Shown: positions 45,117-54,592 of the stretch, one piece after another
Layout of the letters: each line of letters starts with the position of its first letter
Numbering within the stretch: position 1 is the stretch's first letter
Assembly: GCA_002713555.1 (NCBI GenBank)
Contig: PATG01000018.1
Location: 209,559 to 268,598, forward strand
Source of the DNA: Planctomycetaceae bacterium
Lineage (GTDB): Bacteria > Planctomycetota > Planctomycetia > Pirellulales > Lacipirellulaceae
Length of the DNA stretch: 59,040 bases
Direction of reading: 5' to 3'
Program-made: the position numbers and the translations under genes
The notes under the pieces: generated by a model
Database searches by the model: none
Seen by the model: only the letters and a program-made list of their open reading frames with translations
What the model was told of the DNA's origin: nothing

Positions 45117-46052
45117 ATGCAAATAATACTTCTGGGGACGGGCCCGTTTGCTGTACCATCGTTGCGAGCAATTCAAGCTTCGCAGCACGAGATTCTTTGT
45201 GCGATCTCGCGGCCACCGCGAGGACGACGTGCGCCTGATTCTCCAGTGACGATTGCTGCAAGCGAAGTGGGTATCGAAACCTGGACACCGAATACGGTCA
45301 ATTGCGATGAGTCACGCGAGAAGCTTTCGGCAATGCAGGCTGATTTGCTTTTGGTTTGTGATTACGGCGAAATCCTCAAATCCGACACTTTGGCGGTCAC
45401 ACGGCTGGGCGGGATCAATCTTCATGGCTCGTTATTGCCCAAATACCGTGGTGCCGCACCGGTGCAATGGGCAGTTTGGAATGGTGATGTAGAAACGGGC
45501 AATACCATTATCCAGATGACACCAGGTCTTGATGCCGGACCCTGTCTTGGTATTCAACGAATTTCCATATCGGGCGACGAAACGGCTGGCGAGTTGGAGG
45601 CCCGCATGGCTGAGTTGGGTGCGGAGCTGGTGACTCAAGTTGTCGACCAACTGGAGGAGGGTATTGCCAATTCGGTCATGCAGGACAAAAGCCAGGTCAC
45701 CAAGGCCCCGCGACTGAGCAAAGAGCATGGCCAAATTGATTGGAAACGCCCCGCGCAAGAAATCAAAAACCAGATTCGCGCCCTCCAGCCATGGCCACGA
45801 GCATTCACAAACTGGCAGCGATCCGAAGGGGAACCCGTCCGTTTGATCATCCATCGAGCCCTTGTGAAGGATACCCATTTTTCAACCGAGACGCTGCCAG
45901 GAACCGTGATTTCTGTCGAGAGTCAGTTCCTGGTAGCAACGGGTCAAGGGGCCCTTTGTTTACTGCAAGTCCAGCCCGCCGGTAAGCGGGCCATGTCCGC
46001 CGAAGAATTCTTGCGGGGCAACTCAATTCGAGTTGGCCAGAAATTGGTTTAA
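45117..46052 (+). CDS. fmt: Methionyl-tRNA formyltransferase
   Basis: Fmt formylates initiator Met-tRNA using 10-formyltetrahydrofolate. The 311-residue protein has the N-terminal Rossmann-like domain with IILLGTGPFAVPSLRAI and the catalytic motif GGINLHGSLLPKYRGAAPVQWA with the Asn/His pair. It continues with NTIIQMTPGLDAGPCL, carrying the catalytic Asp, and a C-terminal OB-fold tRNA-binding domain starting at LSKEHGQIDWKRPAQEIKNQ. Length is normal. It lies 117 bases after def on the same strand, the common def-fmt pairing. Confidence 0.95.
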   Translation: MQIILLGTGPFAVPSLRAIQASQHEILCAISRPPRGRRAPDSPVTIAASEVGIETWTPNTVNCDESREKLSAMQADLLLVCDYGEILKSDTLAVTRLGGINLHGSLLPKYRGAAPVQWAVWNGDVETGNTIIQMTPGLDAGPCLGIQRISISGDETAGELEARMAELGAELVTQVVDQLEEGIANSVMQDKSQVTKAPRLSKEHGQIDWKRPAQEIKNQIRALQPWPRAFTNWQRSEGEPVRLIIHRALVKDTHFSTETLPGTVISVESQFLVATGQGALCLLQVQPAGKRAMSAEEFLRGNSIRVGQKLV

Positions 46053-46155
46053 AAATGGAACCCATCCTGTTTTGTGGAGCGTATTCCAGTAGATGTATTT
46101 GTGTTCTCAAGGGTGAATAGAATAGGTACTGTTACGTGTTCGTTCACGACTTTAT

Positions 46156-47496
46156 ATGAAATTAAAAGCCTGTCACTGTTGTTGGCAGATCCATCGTTTG
46201 CCGAAGATGTTGGCGGAACAGGTGGCGGTCTGCACTCGCTGTGGATCAAGCATCACACAGCTTTCTACACACATGGCCAGCCGTACGGCTGCTGCGGCGA
46301 TGGCCGCATTTGTTCTCTTTTGGCCAGCGATTTTACTGCCCATTTTGCACATCGACAAATTTGGTAAACATCACGAATCCAGTTTGTTGATAGGTACGAT
46401 CGAATTGCTTCGAGAAGGAGATTAGTTTGTAGGCATCGTGGTATTGTTGTTCTCGATTATTTTTCCGCTCGTCAAAATTCTATTGCTATTAGAAATCAGT
46501 CTGCTCGGTCTGATGAAAAACCAGCATAAGGTATTCACTTACCGAATGATGGAATTTGTTGGTAAGTGGAGCATGATGGATGTCATGCTACTCGCTTTTA
46601 TGGTGATGCTCGTCAAGCTTGGCAGCATGGTGCATTTTAGTTTTGGACCTGCCGCTTGGGCTTTTGTCCTGGCTGCCGTGCTGGTGTTTTTGCAGCTGTG
46701 CGCAAAGGGGCCGCAGATTGAAGTTTGTTTTTCTGCAGGACATGGCTTGCAGCCTGGCGATGCAGTCCGCTACCGAGGTATCGATGTTGGCGAAGTCAAA
46801 GAAGTTCTCCTGAATGAACAGCTCGATGGCGTTACTGTGCGGATCGAATTGACTGAGGCGTCGGCAGACCTGGCACGAGATGGAACCCGATTTTGGATAG
46901 AACGGCCAGATATTAGTATTGGGCAAGTAAGGGGGCTTGATACGTTGGTTGGTGGTCGCTACGTAGGAGTGCTGCCGGGTCCCGTTGCCGCACCTGCAAG
47001 TCGTTTGTTTTATGGCTTGGAAGCCGCTTTTGCTCCAGTCGATAATAGGTCGGAAGGCTTAGAAATCATCCTGGAGGCCAGTGACCGTTTTGGTTTGCAA
47101 AGTGGATCTACAGTCAGCTATCGCGGCGTAGTTGTGGGCCACATACTTACAGTCGGATTGTCCAACGATTCAGTGACCGTTGAGGCCTGTGCGTTTATAG
47201 AACCCAAATACCATAAGTTGATCTGCGAAGATACAAAATTCTGGAGCAATAGTGGTTTGGATATAAGTATTGGTTTCAGTGGCATCGAGCTGGATGCGGA
47301 TACGCTGCCTACCATTGCTTCGGGTGGTGTTGCCTTTGCAACTCCTGACCACCTGGGGCGCCAAGCTGCGACGGGCCAGCAGTTTGAGCTTTACGAAACC
47401 CCACAAGACGATTGGCTGAAATGGCAACCGCTGTGTTTGACAACTAAATGGCTAGCCTGCTGTTCGGTATCGATGCTTGTGCCAAATCCAAAGTAA
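46156..47496 (+). pseudogene. PqiA-PqiB (MCE) fusion gene with an internal TAG
   Basis: Two frames in the same register, 46156-46425 and 46438-47496, are separated by a TAG at 46423-46425. The joint reads LLREGD-stop-FVGIVVLLFS, where Trp (TGG) is the expected residue. The N-terminal part has Cys pairs (CHCCW, CTRCG) and PqiA membrane helices (FVLFWPAILLPIL, VVLLFSIIFPLVKILLLL, TYRMMEFVGKWSMMDVMLLA). After the last helix the chain passes directly into two MCE/MlaD-type domains (FSAGHGLQPGDAVRYRGIDV; SDRFGLQSGSTVSYRGVVVG) and ends near DDWLKWQP. PqiA and PqiB are usually separate proteins of an intermembrane lipid-transport system; here they are fused. The last 20 codons run into an unrelated gene remnant. 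Either the gene is dead or the stop is read through or an error. Confidence 0.75.
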
Positions 47497-47731
47497 TTGT
47501 TTTGCTTTTTGGAAGAGGCATATACCCAGCGTCGCTGATCGCGGCTAAACGGACGTTCTTCATGGTCACTGGCAACGATATACTGCCTGGCTCTGGGCCA
47601 ATATATTCGAGCCAATACCGAAAGTGTCCAACAATCGGAAAGATGCGTAGAATTGAATGCTTTCGTTGCGTCACATCGTAGGCTGCCAACCATATCAGCA
47701 CTACGAATGACAAGGATACTATCCAGGCCAT
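47430..47731 (-). pseudogene. N-terminal fragment of an FMN-binding glutamate-synthase-like gene, frameshifted
   Basis: From ATG 47731 the minus strand begins with a membrane helix (MAWIVSLSFVVLIWLAAYDV), then QRKHSILRIFPIVGHFRYWL and EYIGPEPG. It then shifts frame at about 47592 into RQYIVASDHEERPFSRDQRR, WVYASSKKQNNYFGFGT and LVVKHS. These are the first about 100 residues of the glutamate-synthase-related FMN oxidoreductases that start with a membrane helix. One missing base near the GPEP codons explains the shift. Homology stops at about 47432, exactly where the MCE domain of the PqiA fusion ends on the other strand. The remaining about 400 residues, including the whole FMN barrel, are gone. 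Confidence 0.75.
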
Positions 47732-48067
47732 ATCAACTGCCCTTATTAGACTTTGCCATATTGATTTGTGGTGAGGTAATTAAGAAAAATAGTTTTTTGC
47801 AGGACAATGTCTTGCAAGAGAAGAATGAAAATCACCAAGTTTCGACTATACCGACCCTGAGGGTTATGCGGTCAGTTTCGTGGAAAGTCTAACCAAGGGA
47901 GGTCTGAGGATTTCGTTCGTTAGCAAACCAAGATTGTTGGACAAGAATATGCTTGGTACTTGCGATTATTCTTGTTGTAGGGCGAGAAAAAATACGGTGA
48001 GGCAGGTTCTTTGTGGGACTAAAAAACTATAAAATGCGCATCAGCCCAAATATATGGAGAACCTCAG
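47732..48067. other. Intergenic region, nothing recognised
   Basis: About 335 AT-rich bases between the glutamate-synthase remnant and the J-domain gene. I see no supported gene, hairpin terminator or promoter here apart from a GGAG ribosome-binding site just before 48068. Confidence 0.4.
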
Positions 48068-48778
48068 ATGACGTCTTCTCGATCCGATAAATCGTCTGAA
48101 AGCCGACCTGACTTTATGGTGCTTTTAGGATTGGCGCCACCCTATGCTCTGGAGGATGTGAAAGCGGCCTATTTGGTTAGGGCCAAGGAATTGCATCCCG
48201 ATCGAGGAGGTTCGCCAGAAGAGTTTGATGCATTGCAGAAAGCATTTGAGCAAGCAAAAAAATATCTTGATTTTCGCAGCGACCGGCGTGGCTGGATTGC
48301 CAATCAAATGACCAGCTATCTGGGCACCCAAGAAATGATTGAACGTTTGGAGCAATTCGGTGCTGAAGTAACGAGCGATGCGATTGACTGGTTAAAAAAA
48401 TCATTCGGAGATTTTGCGCAATTAACTGAGAACGTCATTAGCATCCGGCTGGAAGGATCGACTCAGGCAGAAGAAATGATCCGTTACATGGTAGAACAGC
48501 AATCAGAATTGGGTAGTTTGACACGGTTGGAATTGCCCAACTGCAAAATCTCGGATGCTGCGGTGCTTGAACTGGAAGCTTTTCAGCAGTTGCTCCACAT
48601 CGATTTGTCTGGGACCCCTGTTGGCAAGGATGCAACCTGGATCGTGGATTCGATTCTGGGACTCGAAACGCTGGATTTACGAGGAACCCGTGTGGGTTGG
48701 TGGATGAGGCGCAAAGTGCGATCGGTGCTTCAACAACGCATGGAAGTCCGGCCTCATTCGCCCTTTGGGCAGGCGTAA
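48068..48778 (+). CDS. J-domain protein with leucine-rich C-terminus
   Basis: The 236-residue protein has an N-terminal J domain (residues about 15-75): YALEDVKAAYLVRAKELHPDRGG with the HPD motif required to stimulate Hsp70 ATPase, then EEFDALQKAFEQAKKYL. Residues about 145-220 look like three leucine-rich repeats (LTRLELPNCKISDAAVLEL, LLHIDLSGTPVGKDATW, LETLDLRGTRVG). There is no glycine-rich or zinc-finger region, so it is a specialised DnaJ-like cochaperone, not DnaJ. A GGAG ribosome-binding site precedes the ATG. No dnaK is in the window. Confidence 0.78.
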   Translation: MTSSRSDKSSESRPDFMVLLGLAPPYALEDVKAAYLVRAKELHPDRGGSPEEFDALQKAFEQAKKYLDFRSDRRGWIANQMTSYLGTQEMIERLEQFGAEVTSDAIDWLKKSFGDFAQLTENVISIRLEGSTQAEEMIRYMVEQQSELGSLTRLELPNCKISDAAVLELEAFQQLLHIDLSGTPVGKDATWIVDSILGLETLDLRGTRVGWWMRRKVRSVLQQRMEVRPHSPFGQA

Positions 48779-48978
48779 TCTAAAATCTTGGCAATGATAG
48801 CTTGGGTTTTTCGCCTCGCAGGACGGGGTTGCCGTGTTGTATCATAGGGTGCTTCGTGCGCTGGGCCTGAATTTGCGTAACGGCCTTGCTGGTGACGGCA
48901 GTTTGTGTTGAACGGCCGCCTGCTTGCGGCGGGTCGATATGGGGTGAATAGAATCCGAATCCATTGTGGAGAAGTAGC

Positions 48979-49206
48979 ATGGATCGCTGGGACGTATTGA
49001 TTCTTATGGGTGCCGGCTATGTGGGGGTGATGGTCTTGGTGCGGTTGATGGCTGTTCGGCGGAATCAATTGGTGGATCAGGTTCGAAGTCAGCTGGAAGG
49101 GCAGCATGCCAAAAAAAGCAAGCAGCTCAAAAAGCGGCTGAGGCTGAAGATCGTGACGTGGCGTAAAAGTTTGAGTGGGTGCGCACACATACAATTAGAC
49201 TATTAG
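48979..49206 (+). CDS. Small single-helix membrane protein, possibly frameshifted
   Basis: ATG at 48979 opens a 75-residue frame that starts with MDRWDVLILMGAGYVGVMVL, one membrane helix, then RRNQLVDQVRSQLEGQH. After a run of seven A residues (about 49110-49116) the frame becomes unusually basic (LKKRLRLKIVTWRKSL). With one more A the other frame would read KKKQAAQKAAEAEDRDVA and stop at TAA near 49155, which looks like a more natural end. A start with GGAGAAG upstream supports translation. It precedes miaB by 57 bases and may be co-transcribed. Confidence 0.5.
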   Translation: MDRWDVLILMGAGYVGVMVLVRLMAVRRNQLVDQVRSQLEGQHAKKSKQLKKRLRLKIVTWRKSLSGCAHIQLDY

Positions 49207-49263
49207 CACTACAATGGGACCATCGGTACCAAAGGTATAGAAACGTATTTTGATTGGATAAGG

Positions 49264-50697
49264 ATGAAGAAGCTTTATATTGAAACCGTCGGTTGTCAGA
49301 TGAATGTGCTCGATAGTGAGCTAGTTGTGGCTAGCCTGCGCAAGCGAAATTATGTGCTGACTGACAACACGGAGGATGCGGATACGATACTGTTTAATAC
49401 GTGCAGCGTGCGTCAACATGCAGAGGACAAGATTTATAGCGCATTGGGTAGGCTGAAAAATGTGAAACAGGGTCATCCAGAAAAGATTATCGGGGTTTTG
49501 GGCTGCATGGCTCAAAAAGATCAACGGCAAATATTCGAACGGGCACCCTATGTGGATTTGATTGTAGGACCAGGCCAATTGCATCAGGTTCCCGATTTGA
49601 TTGAGGAGATCTCTGCTGGTGGCGAACAACGCATGGAAGTTAGTTTGGGCCGCAAAGAAGGGTCGCGTGATCACGTGGAGCGGAGTCATGAGAGCTTTGA
49701 TCCGTTGCGAGACCCTGCGATGCGACCAACGCCCTATCAGGCTTATATTCGGATCCAAATAGGTTGCGACAAGTTTTGCACCTACTGCATCGTTCCTAGT
49801 GTTCGTGGTCCGGAGCAAAGCAGGCCTCCTGAGCAGATTTTGATGGAGGCCAAGCAGTTGGCTGATGAGGGATGTAAGGAGATTGTCCTGCTTGGCCAGA
49901 CCGTAAACAGTTATCGTTTTCGAGATAATCGTGTCGAGGCTACCCAAAAAGAAACACGGATGAGCGATTTACTCTACGCATTGCATGAAATTGCAGGTAT
50001 TGAGCGGATCAAGTTTGTCACGAATTATCCGAAGGATATGACCGAGGATCTGTTGGCGGCTGTAAGAGACCTGCCAAAGTGCGCCAAGTACTTGCATGTG
50101 CCGATCCAATCTGGATCGAATCGAATGCTAGAGCGGATGAAGCGAGGCTACACCGTGGAAGATTACTTGGAGATGATGTGCCGCATTCGTGAGTGGATAC
50201 CCAACGCTGCTGTCACAAGTGATTTTATAGTTGGTTTTAGTGGCGAGACAGAAGACGATTTTCAGCAGTCCATCGACATAGTACGTCAGCAGCGTTTCAA
50301 AAACAGTTTTATCTTCAAGTACAGTGAGCGCCCAGGGACCAAGGGGGCGGAGCTATATCCGGATGATGTAGACGAAGAAGTTAAAAAAAGACGCAACAAC
50401 GAATTGTTGGCATTGCAGAACAAAATTAGTGAAGAGGATAACCAAATGTTTTTAGGACGCGATGTGGAGGTATTGGTAGAAGGGCCCAGCAAAGCTAGTG
50501 TCCGTCAAGAAGAGTCCGGCGAGCAAGTCCAACTCACTGGGCGGACGATGTGTGATCGGATTGTAGTATTCGACGGAAATCGTCGTCAAATAGGACAGAC
50601 ACTGCCTATCACGGTATACGATGCAAATGCACACACATTATTTGGTACGGTAGTAACCCAGCACGTAGGACCCGAAGTTTTTGCAATTACTAAGTAG
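49264..50697 (+). CDS. miaB: tRNA-2-methylthio-N6-dimethylallyladenosine synthase MiaB
   Basis: MiaB is a radical-SAM enzyme that adds the methylthio group to i6A37 in tRNAs reading UNN codons. The 477-residue protein has the N-terminal UPF0004 domain with KLYIETVGCQMNVLDSE, NTCSVR and GVLGCMAQ (three Cys for the second Fe-S cluster), then the radical-SAM motif GCDKFCTYCIVPSVRGPEQS. The C-terminal TRAM domain contains EVLVEGPSK and GRTMCDRIVVFDG. Length and motifs are canonical for MiaB rather than MtaB or RimO. glnE starts five bases after its stop. Confidence 0.95.
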   Translation: MKKLYIETVGCQMNVLDSELVVASLRKRNYVLTDNTEDADTILFNTCSVRQHAEDKIYSALGRLKNVKQGHPEKIIGVLGCMAQKDQRQIFERAPYVDLIVGPGQLHQVPDLIEEISAGGEQRMEVSLGRKEGSRDHVERSHESFDPLRDPAMRPTPYQAYIRIQIGCDKFCTYCIVPSVRGPEQSRPPEQILMEAKQLADEGCKEIVLLGQTVNSYRFRDNRVEATQKETRMSDLLYALHEIAGIERIKFVTNYPKDMTEDLLAAVRDLPKCAKYLHVPIQSGSNRMLERMKRGYTVEDYLEMMCRIREWIPNAAVTSDFIVGFSGETEDDFQQSIDIVRQQRFKNSFIFKYSERPGTKGAELYPDDVDEEVKKRRNNELLALQNKISEEDNQMFLGRDVEVLVEGPSKASVRQEESGEQVQLTGRTMCDRIVVFDGNRRQIGQTLPITVYDANAHTLFGTVVTQHVGPEVFAITK

Positions 50698-50702
50698 CCG
50701 CA

Positions 50703-53700
50703 ATGCAGATTGAAAATATTCACTCTTGGCTTGATTCTCTGGATGAAGCAAAGCCATGGTTGGCAGCAACGGGTTTAACCGATTTGCGGACAGCACACGC
50801 AAACCTGCAACGTATCGCTCAAAGTGGTGTGCCCCTTGATCTTCTAAAGACTGTATGCGAACAGTTTTCTGAAACGGGTCCGCTCTTAGCGGACCCCGAT
50901 ATGGCGCTTAACAATCTTGAGCGATATATTCTTGCTTCACGTAGTCCCCTGTCGACGGTAGCCTTGTTTGAGCGTGATACGTATTCGCTTCCAAACTTAC
51001 TGCGGATGCTTAATTGCAGTCAGAAGTTCAGCGATCAGCTTTGTACAGATCCTGCGAGTTATGACCTGCTACGAATGACCGAAGGCCGGCCGGTAGCACG
51101 AGAAGTACTCGTCGAGGAGTTGCTGAACGAAGTTTCTAGTCTCAGCAATTTACAAGATGTCCTGGCAGCACTACGCCGTTTTAAGCGACGAGAGACGCTA
51201 CGAATTGCCTATGGGGATATTGTGCAACAAGTTCCCGTTTCACAAACGGCTCGTCAGATTTCGTATGTGGCCGATGCGATTGTCGAATCAGCATTAAATT
51301 TTGCACAGCGTAAAGTGGTCGAAAAATATTACCGTGTGAATGGCAAAAATTTTGCAGTTCCTTATTTTGTGGTGATCGCCTTAGGGAAACTGGGGGGATT
51401 GGAGCTTAATTATTCGAGCGATATCGACCTGGTCTTTCTCTGGCAGGTTGGTGATGACGGATGGAGCGATGTCCAACCACAGGAGTATGTAAATCGCGTT
51501 GCGCAATTGTTGATTCAATTGCTTTCCGAAAACACGGATCTTGGAATTGCCTACCGGGTGGACATGCGATTGCGGCCAGACGGCGGGCAAGGGGCTCTCT
51601 GCTCACGTGTGGACAGCGCGCTGGCCTACTACGACCTGCGCGGGCGCACATGGGAGCGTCAGGCATATATCAAGGCACGGCCTATTGCTGGTGCGCTCCA
51701 GTTGGGACAAGACTATTTGACGCGGTTAGAATCCTGGGTTTATCGACGTCATTTGTCGTTGGCAGACATTACGGGTATCAAGGGGCTCAAGCGGCGTATC
51801 GAAAAACGATCGAGCGCGGCAGGTACCGAAGATAGTGATGTGAAGACAGGCCATGGAGGCATTCGAGATATCGAATTTGTACTTCAATTCTTGCAGTTGT
51901 TGAATGGCGGTGTGGAAGCGAGTGTACGTACTGGCAATACCCTGGAAGCGATCGAAAAACTTGAAAATGCAGGAGTCTTAACACATCAAGAACGTAGTCT
52001 GCTCGAAGAGAATTATTGTTTTTTGCGCAACTTGGAGCACCGACTACAAATCATGAACGATCTACAAACTCATGATCTTCCCAAGTCAGAAGCCGAATTG
52101 ACAAAGGTGGCCAGGCGAATGGGGTTTGTCGAGACGGATTCGACTTCGGCTCTTGCCGCTTTTCAAGAGGACTACGAACGGCGTACGTCTGTAAATCGTG
52201 GGATATTAGAGCATCTGATGCATGACGCATTCGGTGATGATTTAGAATCCGAACCCGAAATTGATCTGGTCAATGATCCGGCTCCCCAGCCAGATACTAT
52301 CGAAAAGGTTTTGAGTCGCTATGCCTTTGCTGACCCTCAAGCTGCATACCGGAATTTAATGACCTTGGCTGAAGAGCGTATTCCATTTCTATCCACACGC
52401 AGATGCAGGTTGTTTTTGGCTTCGATTGCGCCACGTTTATTGGCAGCGATAGCGCAAACACCTGACCCAGATGCGACACTTGTGACGCTAAGTCGGGTTA
52501 GTGATTCGCTAGGTGGAAAGGCAGCCCTTTGGGAACTGTGTAGTACGAATCATCCGACTCTGAATTTATACGTGACACTCTGTGCTGCATGTCCCTACTT
52601 GTCGAGCATTTTAACCAGCAATCCGGGCATGATTGACGAGTTGCTTGATAGTTTGCTTATTCGACACTTGCCTGATGCAGAGACACTCGAAGAATCTCTT
52701 GGAGAGTTAACACGTGGAGCAGAGAACTTGGAGCCAATTCTACATAGTTTTAAATCTGCGCAGCATTTACGAGTTGGCGTGCGGGACATCCTAGGTAAGG
52801 ATGATATTGAAGCAACGCATGCTGAACTTTCAGATATTGCGGAAGTATTGCTCAAGCAGATTATCTTCAGCGAAAGTGAACAGCTGATGGATAAGTTGGG
52901 TGAACCACGAATAGGTGATTTGCCCGAGAACCCAGAAGATCGCGTCGCTCTTGCACCCTGGCAAGTGGGCCCCGACCATGTTGGCCATCCTTGTGAATTT
53001 ATAGTGCTTGCTTTAGGGAAACTGGGAGGACGTGAACCAAATTACCACAGTGATTTGGATCTGGTTTTTCTTTACGAAAGTGAAGGCAATACGATACCAC
53101 GGCAGCATCGTGGACGTCATGGTTCGACGACGAACAGCCATTTTTTTAGTGAACTAGGTCAAAGGATTATCAAACGTGCGAACCACTTCGGTCCGTATGG
53201 CCAACTGTATGAGGTTGACCCAAGGTTGCGGCCAACAGGACGTAGTGGGGCTTTGGCGGTCTCGCTGGATGAGTTTGTACGTTACTTTCGGTCAGGCGGT
53301 GGACAGCTATGGGAAAGACAATCGCTTTGCAAAGCGCGTGTGATCACAGGGTCACCAGCCGTTCGTGAGCGGTCCATGCAAGCCGTTGTTGAGGCAACCT
53401 ATTGCAAACCATGGCAGTCAAGCTTTGCCACTGAAATTCGTAATATGCGGCTAAAGCTTGAAGAGACGGCTTCGCCCAGAAATCTTAAACGAACCGCGGG
53501 TGGTACGATGGATACGGAATTCATCGTACAAATGTTGCAGCTCAAACATGGTCAGTCGCTCCCCGAAATCAGAGTTCATGGGACGCTTACCGGTCTATCC
53601 GCACTAGAGCAAGCGAGTATCTTATCGACTTCCGACGCCGAATTTCTGCGCAGAGCCTATCGTTTTCAACGAAGCACGGAAGCTCGTATTCGCTTAATGG

Positions 53701-53867
53701 ATTCAAGTGGTCGGCACGAATACCCTGATAATCCGAAGGAGCAGTCAAAGCTTGCTTTTCTGTTGGGATATGGAGATTCCGAGAAGTTGAGTCAAGAAGT
53801 TGCAAAGATTTTTCGCGAAGTACGTGAGACGTTCTTGAAAGTGTTTGACATTGCTGAAAAAGCTTGA
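50703..53867 (+). CDS. glnE: Bifunctional glutamine-synthetase adenylyltransferase/deadenylase
   Basis: GlnE covalently controls glutamine synthetase by attaching and removing AMP according to P-II status. The 1054-residue protein shows both nucleotidyltransferase halves: IALGKLGGLELNYSSDIDLV with RVDMRLRPDGGQGAL in the N-terminal (deadenylylating) part, and LALGKLGGREPNYHSDLDLV with EVDPRLRPTGRSGALAV in the C-terminal (adenylylating) part. Intervening helical regulatory regions include GHGGIRDIEFVLQFLQLL and GGTMDTEFIVQMLQLKH. All metal-binding DxD residues are present. It is five bases after miaB and ends at a strong terminator. A P-II-like gene lies about 750 bases further on. Confidence 0.94.
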   Translation: MQIENIHSWLDSLDEAKPWLAATGLTDLRTAHANLQRIAQSGVPLDLLKTVCEQFSETGPLLADPDMALNNLERYILASRSPLSTVALFERDTYSLPNLLRMLNCSQKFSDQLCTDPASYDLLRMTEGRPVAREVLVEELLNEVSSLSNLQDVLAALRRFKRRETLRIAYGDIVQQVPVSQTARQISYVADAIVESALNFAQRKVVEKYYRVNGKNFAVPYFVVIALGKLGGLELNYSSDIDLVFLWQVGDDGWSDVQPQEYVNRVAQLLIQLLSENTDLGIAYRVDMRLRPDGGQGALCSRVDSALAYYDLRGRTWERQAYIKARPIAGALQLGQDYLTRLESWVYRRHLSLADITGIKGLKRRIEKRSSAAGTEDSDVKTGHGGIRDIEFVLQFLQLLNGGVEASVRTGNTLEAIEKLENAGVLTHQERSLLEENYCFLRNLEHRLQIMNDLQTHDLPKSEAELTKVARRMGFVETDSTSALAAFQEDYERRTSVNRGILEHLMHDAFGDDLESEPEIDLVNDPAPQPDTIEKVLSRYAFADPQAAYRNLMTLAEERIPFLSTRRCRLFLASIAPRLLAAIAQTPDPDATLVTLSRVSDSLGGKAALWELCSTNHPTLNLYVTLCAACPYLSSILTSNPGMIDELLDSLLIRHLPDAETLEESLGELTRGAENLEPILHSFKSAQHLRVGVRDILGKDDIEATHAELSDIAEVLLKQIIFSESEQLMDKLGEPRIGDLPENPEDRVALAPWQVGPDHVGHPCEFIVLALGKLGGREPNYHSDLDLVFLYESEGNTIPRQHRGRHGSTTNSHFFSELGQRIIKRANHFGPYGQLYEVDPRLRPTGRSGALAVSLDEFVRYFRSGGGQLWERQSLCKARVITGSPAVRERSMQAVVEATYCKPWQSSFATEIRNMRLKLEETASPRNLKRTAGGTMDTEFIVQMLQLKHGQSLPEIRVHGTLTGLSALEQASILSTSDAEFLRRAYRFQRSTEARIRLMDSSGRHEYPDNPKEQSKLAFLLGYGDSEKLSQEVAKIFREVRETFLKVFDIAEKA

Positions 53868-53875
53868 GCGTAGCG

Positions 53876-53914
53876 CAAAAAAACCCTCCGACTGTAAAGA
53901 CAGTTGGAGGGTTT
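53876..53914 (+). terminator. Strong, probably bidirectional terminator between glnE and HU
   Basis: AAAAAAACCCTCCGACTGT, loop AAAG, ACAGTTGGAGGGTTTT: a 12-base stem with one G-T pair, flanked by an A-run on the left and a T-run on the right, so it can terminate both glnE and the convergent HU gene. Confidence 0.92.
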
Positions 53915-53938
53915 TAGGATTCTAAGGTCTACCAATAA

Positions 53939-54268
53939 TCAGACCATGTCTTTAAGCCCCTTGAGGGGTAAAATCTTAACAACGTTTCTTGCTGGTTTGG
54001 CCTTGAAGATTGTCTCTTCTTTGGTGAAGGGATTGATTCCCTTACGCGCTTTCGTAGCAGGTTTGCGGACACATTTAACTTTCATCAGACCAGGAATGTT
54101 AAAGATTCCAGGACCGCTCTTCTTGAGGTTCTTACCAATGAGTGCTCCCAGGTCCTCAAGCAGACCAGCAACTTCTTTTTTGGTGAAACCACTCGACTCG
54201 GATAGTGAGGTTAGAATTTCAGACTTGGTCATCGCCTTTTTTGCGGATGCTGCTTTTTTCTTTGCCAT
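53939..54268 (-). CDS. HU/IHF-family DNA-binding protein
   Basis: This is a 109-residue nucleoid protein. The body (residues about 13-100) follows the HU fold: MTKSEILTSLSESSGFTKKE, LEDLGALIGKNLKKSGPGIF, NIPGLMKVKCVRKPATKARK and NPFTKEETIFKAKPARNVVK. The usual beta-arm GRNP motif is altered to KGINPFT. A short Lys/Ala-rich N-terminal tail (MAKKKAASAKKA) is added, as in some planctomycete and chlamydial HU-like proteins. It is convergent with glnE across a shared terminator and is probably monocistronic. Confidence 0.9.
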   Translation of the reverse strand: MAKKKAASAKKAMTKSEILTSLSESSGFTKKEVAGLLEDLGALIGKNLKKSGPGIFNIPGLMKVKCVRKPATKARKGINPFTKEETIFKAKPARNVVKILPLKGLKDMV

Positions 54269-54592
54269 TTTTAATCCTTCTTCATTTAACGGGTTGTAAA
54301 AAACAGTTGGAGTTATGGCCTATGCGGCGTACCCTCCAGTGGCACGTCCTGCCCAGACCATGAGTTTGTAAATGTGGCTGAACAGAGTACGTATTGTCCT
54401 CAGCTTGACAGGCATGGCAAGTCCGAAAGGGCAGGAAACCTGGAGAAATAGCCTAGATTTTGCAGGTTTTACCAGAGGTAGGCTGAGAATCCCCCCAACA
54501 ATCCTGGGTTCGGTGATAGGGCACGTGTACCCGGCAAGGGACCAGGCCTCCACCTATGGGGAAAGTAGTGTTTTGAAACTCGATTTGAGGAG
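54269..54592. other. Intergenic region between P-II and HU genes
   Basis: About 320 bases with no supported gene. A weak stem (TAGCCTA ... TAGGCTG, about 54450-54486) is the only structure noted. The HU promoter should be near the left end. Confidence 0.35.
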
